In this document: in pieces, positions 54,878 to 64,000 of the stretch
Numbering within the stretch: position 1 is the stretch's first letter
Layout of the letters: the number at the start of each line of letters is the position of its first letter
DNA from: Hominiventricola filiformis
Lineage (GTDB): Bacteria > Bacillota > Clostridia > Lachnospirales > Lachnospiraceae
DNA length: 64,000 bases
Direction of reading: 5' to 3'
NCBI RefSeq assembly: GCF_020686965.1
Contig: NZ_JAJEPS010000015.1
Coordinates: forward strand, 1 to 64,000
The notes under the pieces: model-generated
The model's database searches: none
Told to the model about the DNA's origin: nothing
What the model saw: only the letters and a program-made list of their open reading frames with translations
Program-made: the position numbers and the translations under genes

Positions 54878-54878
54878 A

Positions 54879-55751
54879 TTACAGACTCTTCTTTACATCT
54901 TCGATATATTCCGGAGTAGTACCACAGCATCCGCCAATAACAGAAGCGCCGCAGTCTCTCAGATGCAGCAGGTGTCTGGTAAACTCGTCTGAGCCCATAC
55001 TGTACACTGCTTCACCCGTCTCCGTGATTGTGGGCATACCGGCATTGGGTTTTGCCACAATTGGAATGGATACTGTCTCATGAAGCTGACTGATGACTGC
55101 AGATAACTGATCCGGCCCAACCGAACAGTTGACGCCCACCGCAGCTGCCCCCATGGCTTCCATAGTCGCAGCTGCTTCAAATACGGTGCCGCCAAAATAA
55201 AGAGTGCCGTCTCCTTCACAGGTGAAGGAAATAATAAGTGGAAGATCACAAACCTCCCTTGCCGCATCACAGATCACAGTTGCTTCATCCTGGGACAACA
55301 GTGTCTCTGCCACCAGAAGATCAACTCCTGCTTCGACCAGCAGCGTAATCTGCTCCTTATAGATCTCCATCATACTGTCGTAAGTCATGGGTCCATAAGG
55401 CTCCAGTCCCTTTCCGGTCGTGGACATGTCACCGGCAATCAGTACCCGGTCTCCGACATTCTCTTTGGTCCGCTTTACCAGCTCCCGGTTCAGGATCTCC
55501 ACATTTGCTTCCAGTCCCATACCTTTCAGAGTCTCTCTGTTCGCACCGAAGGTCGGAGCATAGATGACCATTGATCCGGCATCCGCATATTCTCTCTGCA
55601 GACGGGCAATCTCTTCCGGATGTTCATAGACCCACTGTTCTGTACTGACGCCTACCGGCATTCCCATCTTTCTCAAGCAGGAACCGGTTCCTCCATCCAG
55701 AATCACCGGTCCTTTCTCTTCTACTAATACACGAAATTCTTCTCTGGTCAT
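54879..55751 (-). CDS. Homocysteine S-methyltransferase family protein
   Basis: The 290-residue TIM-barrel protein has the zinc cysteines in GVNCS and GGCCGT. It uses S-methylmethionine or methyl-THF-like donors to methylate homocysteine, but the donor is not clear from sequence. The N-terminal DGGTGSCLRKMG is typical. The start at 55751 has GAGG nine bases upstream, and a TTG at 55766 is less likely. It follows the small membrane protein by 11 nt. MetY at 47 kb would supply its substrate. Confidence 0.9.
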   Translation of the reverse strand: MTREEFRVLVEEKGPVILDGGTGSCLRKMGMPVGVSTEQWVYEHPEEIARLQREYADAGSMVIYAPTFGANRETLKGMGLEANVEILNRELVKRTKENVGDRVLIAGDMSTTGKGLEPYGPMTYDSMMEIYKEQITLLVEAGVDLLVAETLLSQDEATVICDAAREVCDLPLIISFTCEGDGTLYFGGTVFEAAATMEAMGAAAVGVNCSVGPDQLSAVISQLHETVSIPIVAKPNAGMPTITETGEAVYSMGSDEFTRHLLHLRDCGASVIGGCCGTTPEYIEDVKKSL

Positions 55752-55762
55752 TTTATTCTGCC

Positions 55763-56164
55763 TCAACTTTCCTTGTCTTTTTTCTTCTTTTTCTCCGGAT
55801 CATGGCACAATACTTTCAAAATCAATGCTGCTCCTCCGAACATCAGCACCAGCATAATCAAATAATTATACAGACTGGTATAACGGAACACAAACTCTGT
55901 TCCCGCAATGACAGATGCCACAATCATCAAAAGTCCGGCTCCTGTCAGGAGTTTTGCGCCAAATGAATCGGTATTTACACAAATCCAGATTACGCCAACA
56001 ATAAATGGCACTACCACTAAGCCACCGTTCAGCCGCATACCGCCAAGTCTTAGGCTATAAAATGCTGTATGTACCGCCACACTGGATAAGAACCAGTAAC
56101 CACCAGATACTAACATTGCAAGTCCGATCAAAAACTGTGCCAAAGGATTTCCTTTCTGTTTCAT
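55763..56164 (-). CDS. Small membrane protein in the membrane-stress operon
   Basis: The 133-residue protein has about four membrane helices and a lysine-rich tail (KKKKKKDKES). It lies between the SPFH gene (13 nt) and the methyltransferase (11 nt). It may replace YdjH in a YdjFGHI-like set; the family itself is not recognised. Confidence 0.7.
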   Translation of the reverse strand: MKQKGNPLAQFLIGLAMLVSGGYWFLSSVAVHTAFYSLRLGGMRLNGGLVVVPFIVGVIWICVNTDSFGAKLLTGAGLLMIVASVIAGTEFVFRYTSLYNYLIMLVLMFGGAALILKVLCHDPEKKKKKDKES

Positions 56165-56177
56165 ATCATTCTCCTTC

Positions 56178-57170
56178 TTACATCAGTTTTTTTCCGCAGT
56201 TCGGACAGAATTTCATACCCTCTGTCTTTGTACCGCATTCCGGACAGAATTTGCATCCGCCTGCCGGGGCTGCCGTATTGCCGGAAGAAGCCGGGGCCGC
56301 CTGCTGCTGTGCCTGCTGACCTGCAAAATTCTGCTGCATCTGACCCGCCATCTGCTGGCCCATCATCATGCCCATGGCCATGCCTGCCATATCAGACGCC
56401 GTACGGCCGCCGCCATTTCCATTTGCCATGGCGTCCAGCATGGACATCTGCTGATAACGTCCCATGTCACCGACAACGCTCTGGGATGCGGTCTTGGTTA
56501 CCATCTTCTGGATCTCTTCCGGATAGGTAAAGCTGGAAATATTAAAGACGGCAATGCTGATACCGATCCTCATCATCTCCATATCCAGATCTTCCTGAAT
56601 TCCTTTTGCAATATCAAAAGAATTAGCCTGCAGGTTGAACATATCTTTGCCTTCCCGCACAATCCATTTCATCAGAAGCTGATCCAGCATGGAAGTAACA
56701 CGCTCTTTCACATCATCGATAGTGAACTGCTGTTTCACACCTGCAATCTTCTCAATCAATGCCGCATGGTCGCTGATCTTGCAGCAGAAAGTTCCGAATG
56801 CACGAATGGGCATACCTGCAGGAAGTCCAGGTGCCGGAATGTTAATAGGATTCTTGGTACCCCATTTCACGGTCACTTCTTTGGTATTGATAAACAGCAC
56901 TTCCGCGCGGATTCCGCTGTTAAAGCCAAATTTGAAGCCTTTTAAGGTAGACAGGAACGGGATAATCTCAGACTCGATGTCAAAGCTTCCCTCATCTGTA
57001 AAAATACCCTCTACTTTTCCGTTGTACAGGAAAATTGCATCCTGCCCCGGACGGATAATCAGGCGGCTGCCTTTTTTGATTTCCCGGTTGCTCCATTTCC
57101 AGAACAGCACATCATCTCTGTATTCTTCCCACTCTACCACATTGGCAAACTGATTTCCAAATAAACCCAT
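56178..57170 (-). CDS. SPFH-domain protein with C-terminal zinc ribbon (YdjI-like)
   Basis: The 330-residue protein has an SPFH/stomatin-like region (about 30-240), a Met/Gln-rich linker and a zinc ribbon (CPECGTKTEGMKFCPNCGKK). It resembles B. subtilis YdjI and other virion-core-like proteins, which partner with PspA-type proteins. It follows the zinc-ribbon membrane gene by three bases. It probably assembles on the membrane with the PspA protein encoded upstream. Confidence 0.87.
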   Translation of the reverse strand: MGLFGNQFANVVEWEEYRDDVLFWKWSNREIKKGSRLIIRPGQDAIFLYNGKVEGIFTDEGSFDIESEIIPFLSTLKGFKFGFNSGIRAEVLFINTKEVTVKWGTKNPINIPAPGLPAGMPIRAFGTFCCKISDHAALIEKIAGVKQQFTIDDVKERVTSMLDQLLMKWIVREGKDMFNLQANSFDIAKGIQEDLDMEMMRIGISIAVFNISSFTYPEEIQKMVTKTASQSVVGDMGRYQQMSMLDAMANGNGGGRTASDMAGMAMGMMMGQQMAGQMQQNFAGQQAQQQAAPASSGNTAAPAGGCKFCPECGTKTEGMKFCPNCGKKLM

Positions 57171-57173
57171 ATT

Positions 57174-58334
57174 CTATGATACCTCCTGTATCCATATGTA
57201 TTCTGCAGGCGTCAATTCATCTGCCTCATATTCGCAGACCGTCTCAGTCTCATTCTTCTGCAGGCCATAATCTTCCTCGCCGCCAGATGTTGCCAGGAAG
57301 AACATACCAATAATTGCCAGTACCAGAAGGATTATCAATGTAATCTTCGCTACACTCTTCGGATACTCGCCCTTCACCCGCCCGGTCTGTCCATTAATCA
57401 GCACCGTATAGGTCTTGTTTTTATATCGATAAGCAGTGGAATAGACTGGAAGCAACACGTGCTTATAGGTTTCTGCATCATAATGCTCATCCATGCGAAT
57501 ACTTCGCACATGATCATAACGTCGCAACACATCCTGTTCAACCATACTGTAAAGGGCCGCACTCATTCTTGTTCTTGCCGCGAGGTGCGCATCCTTCAGA
57601 TCCACTGTATAAATCTCCGAGCTGTATCCGGACAGATAATCCGGGGAATAAGCCGGAATATCCATGGTATTGAACGGCTCAATTCCCTCTATGAGACTTT
57701 CATCCAGATGATTGGATGCATGAATCAGCACATCATCAAAAAAATGATTGACATGGCCTGCTACCGGATACCAGTCTGTTACCACTTCCGTATAGGTCTT
57801 TCCGTCCTTGTCCTTTCGCGTTACCTGTCGGTCCCGTCCGCCTTCTGCGCGATAATTCACATCAGCGTCTGCATCAAATGTCCAGTAGGGAATATAGATG
57901 CCCTGCAGTTTATCCTGCTGATGCAGGTGCTTTAACTCTCCGGGAGCCAGCCATCTGCCTTTCATCCATTTGCGAAAACAGTCTCCCACTTTGTTTTTAT
58001 CAATCTGGAAAGGGACAACACCATCCGGCCGGATAGCCGCAATCTGTTTATCTGCCAGTACAAAAGGTGTGCCGCAATACGGGCAGTCTTTTGCCGTGCT
58101 GGTTGCTTCCACTTCCACCATCGCTCCGCAGGATGGACACTGCATGGTGGATGATTTCTTTTCTCCTGCCTTCACCGTTCTTTTTGCATAATCTGTCAGC
58201 TTATGTTCCTTTACCGTCTGACGGTTTGCCTCAATTTTTTCTTCTGTCCCGCAGTTCGGACATTTCAAAGACTGAGTGGCCACATCAAATTCCATGACTC
58301 CACCACAGTTTTTACAATAGTAGATTTCTCCCAC
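57174..58334 (-). CDS. TFIIB-type zinc-ribbon protein with a C-terminal membrane segment (YdjG-like)
   Basis: The 386-residue protein has two zinc ribbons (Cys pairs at 7-10/25-28 region and at 65-68/83-86 region), a globular domain with PVAGHVNHFFDD and a membrane helix near 331-350. B. subtilis YdjG has the same features and works with YdjF (PspA) and YdjI. It is three bases from the SPFH gene. Confidence 0.83.
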   Translation of the reverse strand: MGEIYYCKNCGGVMEFDVATQSLKCPNCGTEEKIEANRQTVKEHKLTDYAKRTVKAGEKKSSTMQCPSCGAMVEVEATSTAKDCPYCGTPFVLADKQIAAIRPDGVVPFQIDKNKVGDCFRKWMKGRWLAPGELKHLHQQDKLQGIYIPYWTFDADADVNYRAEGGRDRQVTRKDKDGKTYTEVVTDWYPVAGHVNHFFDDVLIHASNHLDESLIEGIEPFNTMDIPAYSPDYLSGYSSEIYTVDLKDAHLAARTRMSAALYSMVEQDVLRRYDHVRSIRMDEHYDAETYKHVLLPVYSTAYRYKNKTYTVLINGQTGRVKGEYPKSVAKITLIILLVLAIIGMFFLATSGGEEDYGLQKNETETVCEYEADELTPAEYIWIQEVS

Positions 58335-58368
58335 GGTTTTTCCTCTCGCGTTTTATTTCTGTACAGAA

Positions 58369-58397
58369 ACTGCCGCAAAGACATTCTCTGCGGCAGT
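58369..58397 (-). terminator. Intercistronic hairpin after pspA
   Basis: ACTGCCGCA pairs with TGCGGCAGT around an 11-nt loop, followed by TTTCTG. It is a partial terminator that would set PspA above the downstream genes. Confidence 0.6.
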
Positions 58398-58404
58398 CTG
58401 ATTC

Positions 58405-59088
58405 TTATAATCCCATTTTTGCTTTCAGTGCAGCCAGCTCATCATCCACTGCAGAGCCAGCTCCGTCATCATCATATTTTGCCGCAAGACTGTCAATGTC
58501 GTCTTCTTTTTCTGCATTCAGTTCAGCCATGGCATTGGCCTGATCCAGCATACGGTCTGCCTTTTCTTCCATCTTTGCAAATGCAGACATATTATTCTGT
58601 GCACCTGCTGCGGAGTTTCCAATCTTATTCAGTCTTTCCTGTGTCTTGGCAACTGCCATCTTCGCCTTGATCGCATCTTTTCTGGCATTCAAATCACTGA
58701 TATCTTTTACCAGTTTATCATGCATCTCATGCATTTTCACAGCATTACTATGTGCAAGATCATAAGATTTCTGAAGTGCATCCTGTTTGGATGTGAGCTG
58801 CTGCTTTTTCTCCAGAAACTGGCGGGCGTCATTGTCATTTCCAGCCACAATGGCCTTTTCTGCGTAACGCTGCATCTTCGCAATCTCTTCATTACACTCA
58901 TCCAGCTGGCGTTTGCATTTTGTCTCCTCTGCCATCACAGCTGCAGTTTCTGCTTTTACCTTTCCAAGATCACTTTCCAGATTACGCAGATACTGATCTA
59001 CCATCTTCTCCGGATCCTCTGCCTTGTCCAGTAATGCATTCAAGTTCGCAGACATAATATCCCCAAATCTTTTCATAATTCCTGCCAT
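58405..59088 (-). CDS. PspA/IM30 family membrane-stress protein
   Basis: The 227-residue helical protein has the PspA start (MKRFGDIMSANLNALLDKAEDPEKMVDQ) and a coiled-coil hairpin (about 40-150). PspA/LiaH proteins bind stressed membranes as oligomers. The start at 59088 has AAGGAGG eight bases upstream. It follows gpsA by 31 nt. Confidence 0.92.
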   Translation of the reverse strand: MAGIMKRFGDIMSANLNALLDKAEDPEKMVDQYLRNLESDLGKVKAETAAVMAEETKCKRQLDECNEEIAKMQRYAEKAIVAGNDNDARQFLEKKQQLTSKQDALQKSYDLAHSNAVKMHEMHDKLVKDISDLNARKDAIKAKMAVAKTQERLNKIGNSAAGAQNNMSAFAKMEEKADRMLDQANAMAELNAEKEDDIDSLAAKYDDDGAGSAVDDELAALKAKMGL

Positions 59089-59119
59089 TCCCTTGTCCTC
59101 CTTCATGTGAGTAAATTAT

Positions 59120-60130
59120 TTATTTCCATGGCAGTTCCGGGTGCTCAATCTTCTTATCTCTGAGCATCAGGTCTGCCAGGGCTTCCCTTGCCGGTTTATC
59201 TTCAAACAGTACTTGATTGACTTCCTGTACAATCGGCATATCAATTCCATATTTTTCTGCCAGTGTCTTTGCTGCTTTTGCAGAATTGACACCTTCCACT
59301 ACCATCTTCACTTCATCCATGGCTTCCTGCATCGTCTTCCCCTGACCGATGAGAATGCCTGCCCGCCGGTTCCGGCTGTGCATGGATGCACAGGTAACAA
59401 TAAGATCACCGATTCCTGTCAGACCGTTAAAGGTCTCGATATGTCCACCCATGGCCACACCCAGACGGCTCATCTCCGCAATTCCTCTGGTGATCAGTGC
59501 TGCCTTGGTATTGTCCCCACAGCCAAGTCCATCTGCAGCTCCTGCCGCCAGCGCAATGACATTTTTCAATGCACCACCCAGTTCAATACCTAACATATCC
59601 GGACTGGTATAAACACGAAATACCTTATTCATAAAGAGATTCTGAATGTACTCCGCTGTCTCCCGGTCTTTTGCTCCTGCTACCACAGTGGTGGGAATGT
59701 CTCTTCCCACTTCTTCCGCATGGCTCGGTCCGGACAGGACTGCTGCCCGGCATTGTGGGATCTCCTGCGCAATCACATCTGTCAGGATCATCAGTGTACT
59801 TTCTTCAATTCCCTTGGACACATCCACAATAAGCTGTCCCGCTGCCACGTACGGCGCCATTTTTTTTGCCATGCTGCGGATGGACGGGGATGCCGTTGCC
59901 AGTACAAGAATATCTTTTCCCTCTACGGTCTGTTCCAGATCCGTAGTACATAGAATGTCATCCGGAAGTTTTACCCCCGGAAGCTTTGACTTGTTTTCCC
60001 GCTCTTCTCTGAGCATGCGGGATTCTTCTTCCCGTCTGGACCACAACGTCACTTCATGTCCGTTTTTGCTTAAGACTCTCGCCAGAGCTGTTCCCCAGCT
60101 TCCTGAGCCGATGACTCCTGCTTTTGCCAT
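59120..60130 (-). CDS. gpsA: Glycerol-3-phosphate dehydrogenase [NAD(P)+]
   Basis: The 336-residue enzyme makes sn-glycerol-3-phosphate for phospholipids. NAD-binding GSGSWG at 8-13 and the catalytic GGALKNVIALAAG region are intact. It is 27 nt after plsY, whose product uses its product. Confidence 0.96.
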   Translation of the reverse strand: MAKAGVIGSGSWGTALARVLSKNGHEVTLWSRREEESRMLREERENKSKLPGVKLPDDILCTTDLEQTVEGKDILVLATASPSIRSMAKKMAPYVAAGQLIVDVSKGIEESTLMILTDVIAQEIPQCRAAVLSGPSHAEEVGRDIPTTVVAGAKDRETAEYIQNLFMNKVFRVYTSPDMLGIELGGALKNVIALAAGAADGLGCGDNTKAALITRGIAEMSRLGVAMGGHIETFNGLTGIGDLIVTCASMHSRNRRAGILIGQGKTMQEAMDEVKMVVEGVNSAKAAKTLAEKYGIDMPIVQEVNQVLFEDKPAREALADLMLRDKKIEHPELPWK

Positions 60131-60157
60131 AGCTCAATCTCCTCTCCGCCAAAACCA

Positions 60158-60793
60158 TTATTTTTTCTGAAAAATTTTATTTTCTGTTCCGCTTAACAGG
60201 CGTTTGATATTCGTTCTGTGACGATAAATGGCCATCAGGGAAAGTGCTGTACAGACCAGATAAAATTCCAGTAAATGTCCCTGACTCATTCCATAATACC
60301 CTCTCTGTCCAAGAACTGCAATATCAATGACCAGTTCAATGACTACCAAAATGGATCCCAGAGATACATATCTGGTCAGTCCTACTGTCAAAAGGAAGGT
60401 AACTGCCTCCAGAATCGTCACAATTGGTCCCAACGTCAGCACCAGTCCTGCTGTGCAGGCAATTCCTTTACCGCCGCGGAAACCAAGCTGTACCGGAAAA
60501 TTATGTCCCAGAATAGCTCCGGCAGCAGCATACATACCAAGCAGCGGAAGCATATCACCATGTGTTCGTGCAAAAATAACTTTTACCAGAACAACAGCAA
60601 GCACTGTTTTTGCCACATCTCCCAGGAGTACGATCACTCCTGCTTTCTTTCCAAGGACACGAAGGGCATTGGTAGTTCCCGCATTACCACTTCCGTATTC
60701 CCGGATATCAATTCCGTTCATTTTTCCATAGATATACGCGGTCTGGAATATTCCGAACAGATATCCGATCGCCAGACATACGATGCGTTCCAT
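60158..60793 (-). CDS. plsY: Acyl-phosphate:glycerol-3-phosphate acyltransferase
   Basis: The 211-residue membrane enzyme has five to seven helices and the motifs GSGNAGTTNALR (about 34-45) and GHNFPVQLGFRGGKG (about 94-108). It acylates glycerol-3-phosphate at the sn-1 position. The start at 60793 has AAAGGA 11 nt upstream and lies one base after the der stop, so the genes are coupled. Confidence 0.96.
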   Translation of the reverse strand: MERIVCLAIGYLFGIFQTAYIYGKMNGIDIREYGSGNAGTTNALRVLGKKAGVIVLLGDVAKTVLAVVLVKVIFARTHGDMLPLLGMYAAAGAILGHNFPVQLGFRGGKGIACTAGLVLTLGPIVTILEAVTFLLTVGLTRYVSLGSILVVIELVIDIAVLGQRGYYGMSQGHLLEFYLVCTALSLMAIYRHRTNIKRLLSGTENKIFQKK

Positions 60794-60794
60794 A

Positions 60795-62120
60795 TCAGTC
60801 TGATTCCTTTCTCTCACGTATAATGAATTTCAAAGAAGTGCCCTTAAATCCGAAGGACTCCCTGATCTTGTTCTCCAGATAACGAACGTAGGAGAAATGC
60901 ATCAGCTCTTTATCATTGACAAAAATGACAAATGTAGGCGGTTTTACCGCTACCTGTGTCACATAGAAAATCTTCAGTCTCTTTCCTTTATCTGAAGGCG
61001 GCTGCTGCATGGCAACTGCTTCTGTCACGATCTCATTGAGCACACCGGTCTGTACTCGAAGCGTCTGATTTTCAATGACCATATCAATGGTCTCAAACAG
61101 TTTCGGGAGACGCTGTCCGCTGACTGCGGAGATAAATAAAATCTCTGCATATGGCATAAAAGAAAGGGTCTCTCTTACTTTTCTCGTAAATTCATAGATA
61201 GTCTTATCATTTTTCTCAATGGCATCCCATTTATTGACTGCAATAATGATACCCTTGCCTCTCTCGTGAGCAATTCCTGCAATTTTGGCATCCTGCTCAG
61301 TAACGCCTTCCTTCGCATCAATAACTACGACTACCACATCTGCACGCTCAACAGCAGTTACTGTACGGATAATGCTGTAGCGCTCCAGTTCTTCTTTAAT
61401 CTTGTTCTTTCTTCTTAAACCTGCGGTGTCAATAAAAATATACTCTTTTCCATTCCAGCGGATATCCGTATCAATAGCATCACGGGTGGTGCCCGCGATA
61501 TCAGAAACAATCACCCGATTATTTCCGGAAAGCTTATTGACGATAGAAGATTTTCCTACGTTCGGTTTTCCGACTATAGCAACCTTCGGTCTGTCATCCT
61601 CATCCTGTGCTTCTGCCTTCTCCGGGAAATGTTTGACTACTTCATCAAGCATGTCACCGATTCCCAGGCGGGAAGATGCGGATACTGGTACTGGATCACC
61701 GATTCCCAGATTATAAAACTCATAGACATCTGCCATGAATTTCTGGAAACTGTCTACTTTGTTCACAACCAGAATGACCGGTTTATGGGAACGGCGCAGC
61801 ATATCTGCCACCTTGGAATCTGCATCCTGAAGTCCCTGGCGCACATCCACCAGAAAAATAATCACATCTGCCGTATCAATGGCAATCTGCGCCTGCTCTC
61901 TCATCTGAGACAGGATAATATCACTGCTGTCCGGCTCAATACCACCGGTATCAATCAGAGTAAACGCATGGTCAAGCCATGTAACGTCTGCATAAATACG
62001 GTCTCTGGTAACACCCGGCGTATCTTTGATAATGGAGATATTCTCTCCCGCCAGTGCATTAAAAAGGGTGGATTTTCCCACATTGGGACGCCCCACAATT
62101 GCTACTACTGGTTTACTCAT
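60795..62120 (-). CDS. der: Ribosome-associated GTPase Der (EngA)
   Basis: The 441-residue protein has two tandem GTPase domains (GRPNVGKST at 10-18 and GKPNVGKSS near 183-191) and a C-terminal KH-like domain. Der is needed for 50S subunit assembly. It follows the DUF512 gene by 16 nt and is coupled to plsY. Confidence 0.97.
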   Translation of the reverse strand: MSKPVVAIVGRPNVGKSTLFNALAGENISIIKDTPGVTRDRIYADVTWLDHAFTLIDTGGIEPDSSDIILSQMREQAQIAIDTADVIIFLVDVRQGLQDADSKVADMLRRSHKPVILVVNKVDSFQKFMADVYEFYNLGIGDPVPVSASSRLGIGDMLDEVVKHFPEKAEAQDEDDRPKVAIVGKPNVGKSSIVNKLSGNNRVIVSDIAGTTRDAIDTDIRWNGKEYIFIDTAGLRRKNKIKEELERYSIIRTVTAVERADVVVVVIDAKEGVTEQDAKIAGIAHERGKGIIIAVNKWDAIEKNDKTIYEFTRKVRETLSFMPYAEILFISAVSGQRLPKLFETIDMVIENQTLRVQTGVLNEIVTEAVAMQQPPSDKGKRLKIFYVTQVAVKPPTFVIFVNDKELMHFSYVRYLENKIRESFGFKGTSLKFIIRERKESD

Positions 62121-62136
62121 TTCGTACCTCTTCTCT

Positions 62137-63441
62137 CTATTCGTTTAAAATACAATTTACAAAATCATTTCCGCTTGATTCTACTATGGATACTTTGATT
62201 TGTAAAGCAGTTTGTAACTGCTCAACAGTCATATCATCCAGGAATATCGGTTCATCGCTTTTGAGCATATTTATGGAAAGCAGCAGTTCTTCTCCCAGGT
62301 CTTTTCCCTTCAGCTGTTTCACCAGATCCTGCCCGGTCAGAAGCCCGGCAACCGTAATCTTCCCGCCAAAAAACTCATTTTTCACTGTAATGACCTGTAC
62401 TTCCACACCTGGATATTTCTTCTGGATAGATGCCGCATGCTCCCGCAAGTACGGAGCTGCCAGTTCTCCTGTGGCAATGGTCACTCTCCTTTTACGGTCG
62501 TCTCCCGGAAGTTTCTTAAGATACGCATCCACTTCTTCTTTCAGAAGCCGTACCATACCGACACCATTTTCCAGCTGAAGATAGCCATCATACGTCGTTT
62601 CCTCCGGCATGGGCCGTTCTGCAAGAATATACCATTCATCTCCCGCATGAATAAAATGTGTTCCATATTCCTTTAGCAGTTTTTCCTGCCAGCTGTGGAT
62701 CAGATCCAACACCTTGCAGGCATCCTCTTTGGTAAACGGTTCCAGCGGATACAGTCCATCACGATAACGGGTAAGCCCCACCGGTACTACCGATACACTC
62801 TGAAGCTCCGGCATCAGCGTTACCAGATCCCGGATCGAACGATCCAATTCCTCTCCATCGTTCACCCCACGACAAAGAACAATCTGGCCGTTCATCATAA
62901 TGCCCGCTTCTTTGAGCCTTCGGACCTTGTCCATCACATCACCTGCAAACCGGTTGTGAAGCATTTTGCAGCGAAGTTCTGGATTGGTCGCCTGAAAGGA
63001 AATATTAATAGGGGAAAGTTTGTAATAGATAATTTTCTCCAGATCATGTTCGCTCATATTGGTGAGTGTCAGATAATTTCCCTGAAGGAAAGAAAGACGG
63101 GAATCATCATCCTTAAAGTAAAGAGTATCCCGCATGCCTTTGGGCAGCTGGTCGATAAAGCAGAACATGCACTTATTTCTGCAGGAACGGTAATCATCCA
63201 TCAGACCGTTTTCAAATTCCATTCCCAGATCGTCTTCATATTCTTTTTCAATCTCCAGTTCCCACTCTTCGCCATCCGGCTTGCGGATCACAACGAGCAC
63301 TTCTTCTTCATTCATCAGGTACCGATAGTCAAAGACATCTTCCGGTTCCTGTCCGTTGACCGATACCAGCACATCACCCGGTTCGATCTCCATTTCCTCG
63401 GCAATGCTGCCCGGAGTCACTGCACTAACAATATGTTCCAT
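62137..63441 (-). CDS. DUF512 family radical-SAM-like protein with PDZ domain
   Basis: The 434-residue protein has an N-terminal PDZ domain (about 1-60), a radical SAM CxxxCxxC (Cys87, Cys91, Cys94 in CRNKCMFC) and the C-terminal DUF512 region (about 290-434, with GGKITVAGLLTGQD). The function is unknown, but in many Firmicutes it precedes der. It is the first gene of the operon reaching gpsA and beyond. Confidence 0.9.
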   Translation of the reverse strand: MEHIVSAVTPGSIAEEMEIEPGDVLVSVNGQEPEDVFDYRYLMNEEEVLVVIRKPDGEEWELEIEKEYEDDLGMEFENGLMDDYRSCRNKCMFCFIDQLPKGMRDTLYFKDDDSRLSFLQGNYLTLTNMSEHDLEKIIYYKLSPINISFQATNPELRCKMLHNRFAGDVMDKVRRLKEAGIMMNGQIVLCRGVNDGEELDRSIRDLVTLMPELQSVSVVPVGLTRYRDGLYPLEPFTKEDACKVLDLIHSWQEKLLKEYGTHFIHAGDEWYILAERPMPEETTYDGYLQLENGVGMVRLLKEEVDAYLKKLPGDDRKRRVTIATGELAAPYLREHAASIQKKYPGVEVQVITVKNEFFGGKITVAGLLTGQDLVKQLKGKDLGEELLLSINMLKSDEPIFLDDMTVEQLQTALQIKVSIVESSGNDFVNCILNE

Positions 63442-63516
63442 CTATAAATTCACCTTATCATAATATCTTTTTTCCTTTACTATACAGGATTTGCCTGCAA
63501 ATTGCAACTGTATGGC

Positions 63517-63546
63517 TTGACGGTCTCTACAGAAAGATGATATAAA
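63517..63546 (+). promoter_or_regulatory. Promoter of the PRPP synthetase gene
   Basis: TTGACG (63517-63522) and TATAAA (63541-63546), 18 nt spacer, about 38 nt before the start. Confidence 0.72.
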
Positions 63547-63584
63547 TATAAGTAGTTATGCATATTTAAGACTGGAGGAACGTC

Positions 63585-64000
63585 ATGTCCGAAAATTACT
63601 CATATGAAAAAATCCTTCCCATAGCACCATTAAAAATTGTGGCACTGGAGGGATGCCGTGATCTTGCAAAAGAGGTTGATAAATTTCTGGTAGATTTTCG
63701 CGAAAAAGGAAATCAGGAATTCCAGGATACACCAAACTTTCATGGTTATCACGAAGAAACTTATCTGTTAAAAAGCTCCTGCCCGCGTTTTGGAAGCGGT
63801 GAGGCAAAAGGTATCCTTTATGAATCCGTCCGCGGTGATGATCTTTTCATTCTCGCAGACGTTATGAACTACAGCCTGACCTACAAAGTGTGCGGACATG
63901 AAAATCATATGTCTCCGGATGACCATTATCAGGATATCAAACGAATCATCTCTGCGGCAAACGGAAAAGCAAGAAGAATCAACGTTGTCATGCCGTTCCT
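63585..64000 (+). CDS. prs: Ribose-phosphate pyrophosphokinase (partial, cut by the window edge)
   Basis: The first 138 residues match the Lachnospiraceae PRPP synthetase N-terminus (I-A-P-L-K-I-V-A-L-E-G-C, then LLKSSCPRFGSGEAKG, SVRGDDLFI and CGHENHMSPDDHYQDIKR). The enzyme makes PRPP from ribose-5-phosphate and ATP. GGAGG lies eight bases before the ATG. The catalytic and PRPP-binding C-terminal part lies outside the window. Confidence 0.9.
   Translation, partial: MSENYSYEKILPIAPLKIVALEGCRDLAKEVDKFLVDFREKGNQEFQDTPNFHGYHEETYLLKSSCPRFGSGEAKGILYESVRGDDLFILADVMNYSLTYKVCGHENHMSPDDHYQDIKRIISAANGKARRINVVMPF

Overview
The window is bacterial and reads as a chromosome segment of a low-to-mid GC Firmicute, most likely a gut Lachnospiraceae member (Blautia/Mediterraneibacter-like). 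The reasons are strong AGGAGG ribosome sites, TTGACA/TATAAT promoters with 16-18 nt spacers, T-box leaders, Firmicute-type 6S RNA, a Lachnospiraceae-style PRPP synthetase N-terminus, TnpV and DUF4368-type recombinase remnants, and CotH/SpoIID/SleB-type cell-envelope genes. Genus is inference. No tRNA, rRNA or CRISPR array was seen.

Region 1 (about 1-9.4 kb) is accessory DNA. A minus-strand operon encodes an ECF-type importer (S component, EcfT, fused double-ATPase EcfA) followed by two ABC exporter-fold half transporters and an N-terminally truncated DtxR-family metal regulator. A divergent AraC regulator precedes it. The layout recalls siderophore-uptake modules such as equibactin eqbHIJKL and YbtPQ/YbtA. 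The island ends in TnpV and a decayed large serine recombinase, so it was probably delivered by an integrative element.

Region 2 (9.4-22 kb) holds a repeat-rich coiled-coil protein, an S8 protease, a heterodimeric ABC exporter, a LysR regulator, a DUF1538 membrane protein paired with a tandem PII-like protein, a zinc phospholipase C-like protein, a Gly/Cys-rich small protein, two small unknown genes and a CLC protein.

Region 3 (22-48 kb) is core housekeeping: an EF-G paralogue, LeuS, TyrA-AroA, an HPr-like protein, uridine kinase, a T-box(Phe)-controlled pheS-pheT-cotH-queA cluster, YihY/BrkB, a SpoIID-like protein, 6S RNA, CutC, PEP carboxykinase with a structured leader, threonine synthase, a SleB-like hydrolase, T-box(Leu)-controlled leuA and metY.

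Region 4 (48-64 kb) contains envelope genes (acyltransferase and a GT-C-like membrane protein), ilvN-ilvC, then a long minus-strand run: DUF512 radical-SAM protein, Der GTPase, PlsY, GpsA, PspA, a zinc-ribbon membrane protein, an SPFH protein, a small membrane protein, a homocysteine methyltransferase-like protein and a second CotH. This couples phospholipid synthesis to a YdjFGHI-like membrane-stress module. A PRPP synthetase runs off the right edge.
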